A DNA stretch of 6,527 nucleotides, from positions 1,607 to 8,133 of the forward strand of contig DYJB01000130.1 in the NCBI GenBank assembly GCA_020723365.1, written 5' to 3'. This stretch comes from Candidatus Aquidulcis sp. (GTDB taxonomy: Bacteria; Chloroflexota; Anaerolineae; Anaerolineales; E44-bin32). The notes under the pieces were generated by a model. The model ran no database searches and had not been told where the DNA came from. It saw only the letters and a list, made by a program, of their open reading frames with translations. The translations under genes and the position numbers were made by a program. Shown here in pieces: positions 1-5,562 of this stretch (its first letter is position 1; each line of letters starts with the position of its first letter).

Positions 1-2196
1 CGTATCCGGTCCCGGCCGCACGCGCTGATTGAACAGGTCGAAGCCCGTCAGGACAATCGGCATGAGGTAGGGGTTGTCCCGCACGGCCTGAGGGTCGAAG
101 ACGGTGATTCCCTCGATCCCGCCAAAGTACACGAATCCGGCGCGATCCTTGAAGAAGGCGCCCTGGTTGAACTCATCGCCCTGCAGGCCGTCGCGCGCGC
201 CGTAGTTGCGGAAAGCCTCGGTCTCGGGGTCAAAGCGCGACAGCCCCTTGTTGGTGCTCAACCACAGGCGACCGGCTCCATCCTCGACAATGCCGTAGAC
301 CGTGTCGTTTGCCAGTCCATCCTTCTCGAGGTAGTGCACGAACGTTCCCGCCTCGGGGTCGAAGCGATTGAGCCCGAGCGTCGTCCCGACCCAGATCCGG
401 CCACGCTGGTCCTCCAGCAGCGACATGACGGTGTTGTCGCTCAGGCTCGACGGGTCCTGCGGGTCGTTCTGGTATCGCCGCACGCGCCCTGTTTGGCGAT
501 CAAAGAGCGCCAGGCCGCCGGATCCGGAGCCGACCCAGAAGCGACCCTGCGAGTCTTCCAGCAGCGTCATCAGCGCGTTGTCGGCAAACGATTGCGGATC
601 GTCCGGCGTCCCGCTGTACAGGCGGAAGGAGGTCCTGGAGGCATTCAGCTTTGCGAGCCCACCCCCCGTCGCCAGCCACAGCACGCCCTCGCGATCTTCC
701 AGGATGTCGAAGACGAAGCCCGCGTCCGGCAATGTGGTGAAGGTGCGGGTCGTGCGGTTGTAGCGGGATGCCCCACCGCCGAGCGTGCCTGCCCACACGT
801 CGCCGCGGCTGTCTTCGTAGAGGGCGAGCACCCACGATGCCTGCAAGGAATCCGGGTCTTCCGGGTTTGGCGGGAAGTTGGTCCATGTCCCGCGCTGGCG
901 GTCGAACCGATCCAGCCCGCTGCCATTCGTCCCAAACCACAAGGCGCCTTCGTGGTCTTCCAGAATGGCCCAGATCTGAGGGTTGCTCAGCCCGCTGCCG
1001 CCCTCGGGGTCACTCCGCAGGAGTCCGAACTTCTGCCCGAGCGGATCGTAGCGGTCAACGCCGGCACCGAAGGTGCCGAACCAGAGGACACCGGCGCGAT
1101 CCTCGAACACCGACTGGATCACATTGGAGGCCAGGCTTTGCGCATCGCCGGGGGTTGTCTGGAATCGCGTGAACGAGTCGCCTGCCTCGTCGTACCGATG
1201 CAGGCCGCCCCCGGAGGTGCCCACCCACAACGTACCGCTTCGATCGAGCAGCAGTTCGGTGACGTCGCCGCTGGCGAGTGCGTTGAGGCGGGCTTCGTCG
1301 GGCGGGAAGTGCCTGATCGCTCCGGTAGCGGGGTCCAGCCGGTCGAGGCCGCTGCCATCGAGTCCCACCCAGATCCGGCCTGCGGAATCGCCCAACACGC
1401 ACTGGACGCTGTTGTCGGCCAGCGAGGCGGGATCCTGAGGGTCGTTCGTGTACCTGACGAAGCGTTCGGCGCCCGGGTCGAGGCGCGACAGGCCACTACC
1501 GTAGGTCCCCACCCAAAGCGTGCCTTGCGGAGAAAGGTAGAGGTAGAAAACGGCCATTCCGCCCAGGGAAGCGGGGTCGGAGGAGTTGAAGACGTACCGG
1601 CGCGTCCTGCCGGTGGCGGGATCGAAGTGGCCCAATCCCTGGTCGGTCCCCACCCACAGGCTGCCGTCCGCCGCTTCGACCAGATGGTAGATGAGATTCG
1701 AGTTGAGCGAGGACTCGTCGCCGGGGACATGACGGAAGTGGGTAAAGGTTTCGGTGGCCGGATCGTACAGGTCCAGCCCGCCTCCATTCGTACCAAGCCA
1801 CAGCCGTCCTTTGCGGTCCACGAGCAGCGCATTGATGTTGTTCGCGCTCAGGCTGGCGGGGTCCTCCGGATTGCGCTTGAAGACTCGGAGCTCGCTTCCA
1901 TCAAATCGATTGAGGCCGTCCTGGGTTGCCAGCCAGATGAAGCCTGCGGGATCCTGGGCGATGGAGTTGACGACGCTCTGCGAAAGGCCATCGGCCAGGG
2001 ACAGGTGCTCGAAGAGAACGCCGGGTTCAGGCGGCCACGGCGAGGCCATGCGCGGCTCCGCCTGCCGTCCGATGGCGGCCGCAGCCGCAGTATGCGTCAA
2101 GGCCGCGGCCACGCCGCACAGAACCAGAGCCACTCGGCTGATTCTGAGGCCCCGGCGGCGTGCGCCGCCCTCGCGACTAGCGTTTGGCCGCAGCAT
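1..2196 (-). CDS. Reg_prop/Y_Y_Y periplasmic sensor of a two-component-type system (N-terminal 732 residues; C-terminus beyond window)
   Basis: This is the sensory half of a large membrane-bound signalling protein. Residues 1-41 form a signal peptide or signal anchor: an Arg-rich n-region (seven Arg among residues 3-21) is followed by a hydrophobic stretch at about 22-41. From about residue 62 to 700 there are fourteen Reg_prop blades, each closing with a W-[LVF]-G-T-like motif. The Trp residues are 88, 133, 181, 228, 276, 324, 372, 420, 468, 507, 554, 602 and 645, and Tyr690 stands in the last blade (VYFGG). Fourteen blades match the two seven-bladed propellers known from this sensor class. 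Residues from about 711 (IVLTGFDLFN) look like the start of a Y_Y_Y domain. The transmembrane helix and output module (histidine kinase, hybrid kinase with AraC domain, or GGDEF in known relatives) would lie beyond the left edge, so the output type is unknown. The ATG at 2196 is chosen because GAGAGG sits 6 bases upstream and only this start keeps the signal peptide. No stop codon is seen in this frame down to base 1. The ligand cannot be read; relatives often sense glycans. Confidence 0.93.
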   Translation of the reverse strand, partial: MLRPNASREGGARRRGLRISRVALVLCGVAAALTHTAAAAAIGRQAEPRMASPWPPEPGVLFEHLSLADGLSQSVVNSIAQDPAGFIWLATQDGLNRFDGSELRVFKRNPEDPASLSANNINALLVDRKGRLWLGTNGGGLDLYDPATETFTHFRHVPGDESSLNSNLIYHLVEAADGSLWVGTDQGLGHFDPATGRTRRYVFNSSDPASLGGMAVFYLYLSPQGTLWVGTYGSGLSRLDPGAERFVRYTNDPQDPASLADNSVQCVLGDSAGRIWVGLDGSGLDRLDPATGAIRHFPPDEARLNALASGDVTELLLDRSGTLWVGTSGGGLHRYDEAGDSFTRFQTTPGDAQSLASNVIQSVFEDRAGVLWFGTFGAGVDRYDPLGQKFGLLRSDPEGGSGLSNPQIWAILEDHEGALWFGTNGSGLDRFDRQRGTWTNFPPNPEDPDSLQASWVLALYEDSRGDVWAGTLGGGASRYNRTTRTFTTLPDAGFVFDILEDREGVLWLATGGGLAKLNASRTSFRLYSGTPDDPQSFADNALMTLLEDSQGRFWVGSGSGGLALFDRQTGRVRRYQNDPQDPSSLSDNTVMSLLEDQRGRIWVGTTLGLNRFDPEAGTFVHYLEKDGLANDTVYGIVEDGAGRLWLSTNKGLSRFDPETEAFRNYGARDGLQGDEFNQGAFFKDRAGFVYFGGIEGITVFDPQAVRDNPYLMPIVLTGFDLFNQRVRPGPDT
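97..2013 (-). repeat. Fourteen Reg_prop beta-propeller blade repeats within the sensor
   Basis: The region codes for tandem degenerate repeats of 39-48 residues. Each has the pattern N-x-[IV]-x-x-[IL]-x-E-D-x-x-G-x-[LI]-W-[VLF]-G-T-x-G-x-G-L-x-R-[YF]-D. Several repeats then carry a linker of the type N-D-P-x-D-P-x-S-L. Blades 4 to 9 are exactly in phase: their Trp residues (228, 276, 324, 372, 420, 468) are 48 residues apart, or 144 bases. Blade 10 (Trp507) is shortened because it lacks the N-D-P linker, and blade 14 replaces W-V-G-T with Y-F-G-G. DNA identity between blades is modest, so the duplications look old. Confidence 0.88.
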
Positions 2197-2202
2197 GGTG
2201 AT

Positions 2203-2208
2203 CCTCTC
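2203..2208 (-). promoter_or_regulatory. Ribosome binding site of the propeller sensor gene
   Basis: On the minus strand GAGAGG stands 6 bases before the ATG at 2196. It supports this ATG over the internal Met50, which would remove the signal peptide. Confidence 0.6.
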
Positions 2209-2261
2209 CCGGTCGCGCCTTTTAACGCCCCGCACACAACGCCCGGCAGGGCGCACGGGGG

Positions 2262-2267
2262 ATTATA
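2262..2267 (-). promoter_or_regulatory. Candidate -10 box (TATAAT) for the sensor gene
   Basis: The minus strand reads a perfect TATAAT from 2267 to 2262, the most AT-rich spot in this GC-rich gap. Transcription would start near 2255, giving a leader of about 60 bases before the ATG at 2196. No good TTGACA-like -35 box is found 16-18 bases upstream; the best hexamer, AGAGCA, matches at only two positions. The promoter may therefore need an activator or another sigma factor. The 5-bp hairpin at 2240-2253 would lie at the very 5' end of this transcript. Confidence 0.45.
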
Positions 2268-2312
2268 CGTTCGGCGGGGTTCCGTGCTCTGCGCCGCGAC
2301 GCCCTCGCCAGG

Positions 2313-2322
2313 GCACGCGTGC
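2313..2322. promoter_or_regulatory. 10-bp perfect palindrome GCACGCGTGC, candidate operator
   Basis: This perfect dyad lies between the two candidate divergent -10 boxes, about 36 bases upstream of the rightward one at 2358 and 46 bases from the leftward one. That is a plausible place for a dimeric regulator acting on either promoter. The surroundings are very rich in CG, so a chance palindrome is quite possible. Confidence 0.22.
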
Positions 2323-2357
2323 GCCACGCACCCGTCGCTTCTCTCCGGGCGCAGGAT

Positions 2358-2363
2358 TAGAAT
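2358..2363 (+). promoter_or_regulatory. Candidate -10 box (TAGAAT) for the MFS gene
   Basis: TAGAAT matches five of six bases of the TATAAT consensus in otherwise GC-rich DNA. It would start transcription near 2370, about 49 bases before the ATG at 2419. No convincing -35 box stands 16-18 bases upstream (TCGCTT at 17). Confidence 0.35.
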
Positions 2364-2418
2364 AGCCGTCTTTCCCGCCGCAGGGGACCGAGAGACACCC
2401 TGCCTTCCGAGGCCCAGG

Positions 2419-3663
2419 ATGCTCCGCCAACTCCAGTCGACCTATCGCGAGTACCCCAGCCGTTTCTGGGTGCTGGTGGGCGCATCCTTCATCGACCGCG
2501 TCGGCGGGACGATCCTCAACCCATTCTTCGCCCTGTACGCCACGCAGCGCTTCGGCGTTGGCATGACGGAAGCCGGCGTGTTGTTCACCTTGTTCTCGGT
2601 GTCGGGGTTCGCCGGGAACATGCTCGGGGGCGCGCTGGCCGACCGCTTCGGCCGCAAGGGTATGGTCCTCTTCGGCCTGGTCTTCAGCGCCCTGTCCAAC
2701 GTGACCATGGGATTCGTCGGCAGCCTGGTGACGTTCTACTTCCTGGCCGTCTTCGTGGGGCTGCTATCCGATGTCGCCGGGCCGGCCCACGGCGCCATGG
2801 TCGCCGACCTGCTGCCCGAGCACCAGCGTGCCGAAGGGTACGGAATCCTGCGGGTGGTGGCCAACGTGGCGTGGATCATCGGCCCGACGGTCGGCGGCCT
2901 GCTGGCCTCGCGATCCTACCTTTCCCTCTTCCTGCTCGATGCCTTTGCCAGCCTGATCACCGCCGCCATCGTCTTGCGATTCCTGCCAGAGACTCGCCCC
3001 GAGGCGCGCCGCGTGACCCAGCGTGAGACCCTTGCCGCCACGTTCGGCGGGTACGCCAGGGTTGTGCGCGATGGGGCCTTCGTCAGCTTCGTGCTGATGG
3101 CGGCGCTGATGAACCTGGTCTACCTGCAGATGTACTCGACCCTATCGGTCTATCTGCGCGATGTCCACGGCGTTCCGCCCCAGGGGTATGGATTCCTCAC
3201 CAGCGCCAATGCCGTTCTGGTGGTGCTGACCCAGTTCTGGATCACGCGCCGTATCCGGCGCTATCCGCCGATGGTGATGATGGCCGTCGGCACCCTGCTC
3301 TACATGGTCGGGTTCCTCTCCTACGGGTTCGTGAGCGTCTACCTTGCCTTCCTGGCGGCCATGCTGGTCATTACCGTCGGCGAGATGATCGTCGTTCCTA
3401 TCTCGAGCGCGCTGGTGGCGCGCTTCGCCCCGACCGATATGCGCGGGCGCTATATCGCCATCGCCGGGCTTTCCTGGGGGATCCCGTCGGCGATCGGCCC
3501 GCTGGCCGCAGGCATCATCCTCGACAACTACAACCCCAACCTGGTGTGGTATGCAGCCGGCATGCTGGCGGCCGTCGCCGCAGGCGGCTTCCTGGTGCTG
3601 AACTCATCGGCTCGCGCCCGCCTGGCGGCGGCGGCGACCGAGGCGCAGCCCGCTCCGGCCTAA
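2419..3663 (+). CDS. MFS transporter, drug:H+ antiporter-like (12 TM), substrate unknown
   Basis: This is a 414-residue inner-membrane secondary transporter, the usual length for the family. Hydrophobic segments fit 12 helices, with TM1 near 16-38 and TM12 near 375-395, and a polar central loop at about 189-218. Motif A is clear at 70-80 (G-G-A-L-A-D-R-F-G-R-K). The G-P-x-x-G-G signature of motif C, linked with antiporters, is at 155-160 (GPTVGG) at the end of TM5. TM1 carries D26-R27, and the C-terminal half has R-G-R-Y at 342-345, as in MdtH-like multidrug exporters. The tail (396-414) is Ala-rich and probably disordered. The ATG at 2419 is chosen because GAGG (2409-2412) is 6 bases upstream and homology-like sequence starts only here. 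The frame is open far upstream, but that part is antisense to the sensor and not real coding. The gene is divergent from the sensor, so shared regulation is possible. Export is the likelier direction, but the substrate cannot be inferred. Confidence 0.93.
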   Translation: MLRQLQSTYREYPSRFWVLVGASFIDRVGGTILNPFFALYATQRFGVGMTEAGVLFTLFSVSGFAGNMLGGALADRFGRKGMVLFGLVFSALSNVTMGFVGSLVTFYFLAVFVGLLSDVAGPAHGAMVADLLPEHQRAEGYGILRVVANVAWIIGPTVGGLLASRSYLSLFLLDAFASLITAAIVLRFLPETRPEARRVTQRETLAATFGGYARVVRDGAFVSFVLMAALMNLVYLQMYSTLSVYLRDVHGVPPQGYGFLTSANAVLVVLTQFWITRRIRRYPPMVMMAVGTLLYMVGFLSYGFVSVYLAFLAAMLVITVGEMIVVPISSALVARFAPTDMRGRYIAIAGLSWGIPSAIGPLAAGIILDNYNPNLVWYAAGMLAAVAAGGFLVLNSSARARLAAAATEAQPAPA

Positions 3664-3751
3664 GCCGCCGGTATCTCCGCCGGACTGACCACCCGCCCAG
3701 GCAGCGCCGCCCAGCGCTTCAGCGTGGCTCGTCGGGCTCCCGGCACCGTGA
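3664..3751. other. Short convergent gap between MFS and MBL genes
   Basis: These 88 bases separate two genes that point at each other. I find only short stems with very tight loops (for example CGCT-TC-AGCG and CGGG-CT-CCCG) and no T-run on either strand, so no intrinsic terminator can be called. Termination here is probably Rho-dependent, or transcripts overlap. Confidence 0.5.
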
Positions 3752-5479
3752 TCACCCCAAAGGGATCGACCGTGCGTAGGACGGGACGTGGATCGATGGC
3801 GCGTCGGACCCCAGCAGCTCCAGCCACAGGCGCGGATCCTCCGTGTGAATCGGGACCAGCACGCGGGGCCTCACGTCCCGAACCATCTGGATGAGTTCCG
3901 CCTGCCCGGCGTGGCCGGAGGCGTGAAACCCCGGCACCGGCGTAACCTTGGTGACCTCCCCTCGCGGGCCTCGTCCTGATGCTTCGAGTCCGACGAGGCG
4001 CAGCCCCAGATGCTCGGCCCAGTTCCACAACCGAACCAAGTCCACCATCTGTTCCTCGTCGTAGGCCTGGCTGTTGGAGAACAGGTAGATGCCGCCCGGA
4101 TTCCGACCCAGCAACCACTGCAGGTCGAGCATGTCGGCAACGTCGGTTAGCGAGAAGGCCAGGATCACCTCGCCGGGGTTCGCAGCAACCTGCCGGGCTC
4201 CGGTGATCGAGCTGCGGCAGCGCTCGCGCACCAAGCGCTCCCACTTCTGCTCGCTGGCCTTTGGGTCGTCGTAGATGCCGACCTGAGGCATCGCCAGGTA
4301 ATCGGGCGAAGCTGGATCCGCCAGCTCGATGGCGCGCAGGAGGTAGGCGTCCTTGGGCTGGAGCAGCAGCCGGCGGCCCGTGGCGGCGGCGATGCGCACG
4401 AAGGCCTGAAGCCGCTCGACATTGCGGGGAGCGAAATCGGCCACCACCAGCTGACCGGCCGCCTGCCGAACGGCGGTCAGGCAGCGATCCTCGACTTCGG
4501 CCTCGGTTGTCGATGCTCCCCCGGGAAGGCGCGTGCCCTCACACAACAGCACAGCTGGACGCAGCGCCGCCAGCGCTTCAACGAAGGCCTGCGTGCGCGC
4601 CCCGCCGCCGCCGTGGAAGCGCAGGTCACCGGTGTAGGCTACCCAGCCAATCTCGGTCTCAATCGCCACCGCGATCGCCCCGTACAACGAGTGGTCCACG
4701 GGGAAGTGGCGCAGCCTCAGTCCGGGGATCGGCGGCGCCGACAGCGGCGTCAAGCGCCGGGCGGGTGCCGTGTGCCAGAAGGAGGCGGGCGAATCAAGAG
4801 GGCTGTCCCCGGTCTCGCCTTGCGGGTCGCCGTCCAGGAACCACCATGGCCGGGCGGCAGCTTCCTCCTCCCGCGCGGCCATCAGGATTCCCTGAGGGTT
4901 CGGTACGCGCGGCAGGACGAAGGGCGCCCCGCCAACCCCGACCTGCCCCGTATCCATGAGCACCTTGCTGATGAAGGCCGTCATGCGCGACGAGGCCGCC
5001 GCCAGCGCCGGCGTGGCGTAGGCCAGGTCGCTGATGTGGTCCTGGTGCGCATGGGACAGGACGACCAGGTCCACGGCCGGCCCCGAGTCGCGGCGCAGGT
5101 CGCGGAAAGAGCCGGGCAGGCGTTCTGCGAAGTGACCCCAGAAGGTATCGGAAGCCTGGGGCTTGACGCCGACCTCGTAGTGGACGACGCGCCGCCGCCC
5201 TTCCGGCGGCAACTCGGTGACATCGAGCAACCCGGGATCGAGGACGGGGACCAGGTCCTCGCGCAGCAGCCCGCGCAGTGGAGGGATCAGGCCGAGGGCA
5301 ACCGGATCGAGCAGGCCCCGGCTGACGCGCTCTTTGACAAACACGCCATCGAAGTAGTCGCCGTATCGTCCGAAGGCTTTGCCGAAGTCGAACAGGATGC
5401 GGCGGTCACCGTCTTCGAGCAGGATCTTGTTGCCGCCGATCTCCGCCACCCCGCCATAGCAGGTCAGACTGGTTGACAT
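3752..5479 (-). CDS. MBL-fold/beta-CASP metallo-hydrolase, RNase J-like, with C-terminal RMMBL motif
   Basis: This 575-residue protein looks like a cytoplasmic zinc-dependent hydrolase related to RNase J and other beta-CASP nucleases. The metal site is visible: Asp31 in ILFDFG, the H-x-H-x-D-H motif at 143-148 (HAHQDH), His263 (VDHS) and Asp285 (YTGDLRFHG). The beta-CASP part follows, with acidic motif A at Glu314 (LLCEGTRL) and His519 and His523 in H-A-S-G-H-A. His545 in PIHTED stands where RNase J has the P-x-H-G-E of its RMMBL segment. RNase J would have its first HxHxDH His near residue 74. Here it is at 143, because about 70 extra residues precede it, and a further enlarged segment lies at 150-260. 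The protein ends about 30 residues after His545, so the separate C-terminal domain of RNase J is missing. No signal peptide is seen. The ATG at 5479 is preferred to a TTG at 5518, since GAGGAG lies 5 bases before it. The GH5 gene ends 57 bases upstream on the same strand. RNA cleavage is an inference; the substrate is unknown. Confidence 0.88.
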   Translation of the reverse strand: MSTSLTCYGGVAEIGGNKILLEDGDRRILFDFGKAFGRYGDYFDGVFVKERVSRGLLDPVALGLIPPLRGLLREDLVPVLDPGLLDVTELPPEGRRRVVHYEVGVKPQASDTFWGHFAERLPGSFRDLRRDSGPAVDLVVLSHAHQDHISDLAYATPALAAASSRMTAFISKVLMDTGQVGVGGAPFVLPRVPNPQGILMAAREEEAAARPWWFLDGDPQGETGDSPLDSPASFWHTAPARRLTPLSAPPIPGLRLRHFPVDHSLYGAIAVAIETEIGWVAYTGDLRFHGGGGARTQAFVEALAALRPAVLLCEGTRLPGGASTTEAEVEDRCLTAVRQAAGQLVVADFAPRNVERLQAFVRIAAATGRRLLLQPKDAYLLRAIELADPASPDYLAMPQVGIYDDPKASEQKWERLVRERCRSSITGARQVAANPGEVILAFSLTDVADMLDLQWLLGRNPGGIYLFSNSQAYDEEQMVDLVRLWNWAEHLGLRLVGLEASGRGPRGEVTKVTPVPGFHASGHAGQAELIQMVRDVRPRVLVPIHTEDPRLWLELLGSDAPSIHVPSYARSIPLG

Positions 5480-5484
5480 CCTGT

Positions 5485-5490
5485 CTCCTC
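5485..5490 (-). promoter_or_regulatory. Strong ribosome binding site deciding the MBL gene start
   Basis: GAGGAG on the minus strand lies 5 bases before the ATG at 5479. The alternative TTG at 5518 would add 13 residues (MAHGRVPERRGDR) that do not look like part of the beta-lactamase fold, and it would place this ribosome binding site inside the coding sequence. Confidence 0.75.
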
Positions 5491-5528
5491 TACGCTCGGG
5501 GACCCGGCCGTGCGCCAATCGTGCAGGG

Positions 5529-5562
5529 GCTCAAGGGTCAGCCTGCCCGTTCGACCCTGAGC
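5529..5562 (-). other. Stem-loop over the GH5 stop codon, between GH5 and MBL genes
   Basis: On the minus-strand transcript GCTCAGGGTC (5562-5553) pairs with GACCCTTGAGC (5539-5529), giving ten base pairs with one bulged base and a 13-base loop. The TGA stop of the GH5 gene (5540-5538) sits at the loop edge. No T-run follows, so a standard intrinsic terminator is unlikely. It could protect the upstream message, cause partial attenuation, or be a processing site between the two cistrons. The MBL start lies 49 bases downstream of the stem. Confidence 0.5.

Larger units (their letters stand above)
2197..2418. other. Divergent intergenic promoter region between sensor and transporter
   Basis: These 222 bases separate the sensor (leftward) from the MFS transporter (rightward). 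They hold a candidate -10 box for each direction, a small hairpin CGCCC-GGCA-GGGCG at 2240-2253, a 4-bp stem GCCC/GGGC at 2301-2314, and a perfect palindrome at 2313-2322. I see no small gene or riboswitch-like structure here. The plus-strand frame that runs in from the left is open across the region but shows no protein-like pattern. Confidence 0.7.

Noticed and set aside
2134..2160. Twin-arginine (Tat) signal in the sensor's Arg-rich N-terminus (RRRGLRIS)
   Set aside because: The two hydrophobic residues expected after R-R-x are not there (L is followed by R), so an ordinary Sec signal or anchor is likelier.
334..2418. Plus-strand coding stretch forming the first 695 residues of an apparent 1109-residue protein
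   Set aside because: It is the in-register reverse complement of the sensor gene plus the promoter gap. It shows no domain-like pattern, while the minus strand gives fourteen clear Reg_prop blades.
3664..3751. Bidirectional intrinsic terminator between the convergent genes
   Set aside because: Only 4-bp stems with two-base loops are present, and no T-run follows on either strand.
3660..4244. A 194-residue minus-strand frame overlapping the 3' end of the MBL gene, possibly a frameshifted continuation
   Set aside because: The MBL frame itself runs intact through SGHA and PIHTED to a natural-looking end (HVPSYARSIPLG). The other frame has no recognisable motif and is best explained as a shadow in GC-rich DNA.
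4261..5476. Long plus-strand open frames (4261-4959 and 4613-5476) opposite the MBL gene
   Set aside because: They are antisense to a gene with complete catalytic motifs, are rich in Arg, Pro and Ala or otherwise featureless, and show no domain.
5480..5518. TTG start at 5518 for the MBL hydrolase
   Set aside because: The ATG at 5479 has GAGGAG 5 bases upstream and the conserved fold begins at once; the added 13 residues show nothing family-like.
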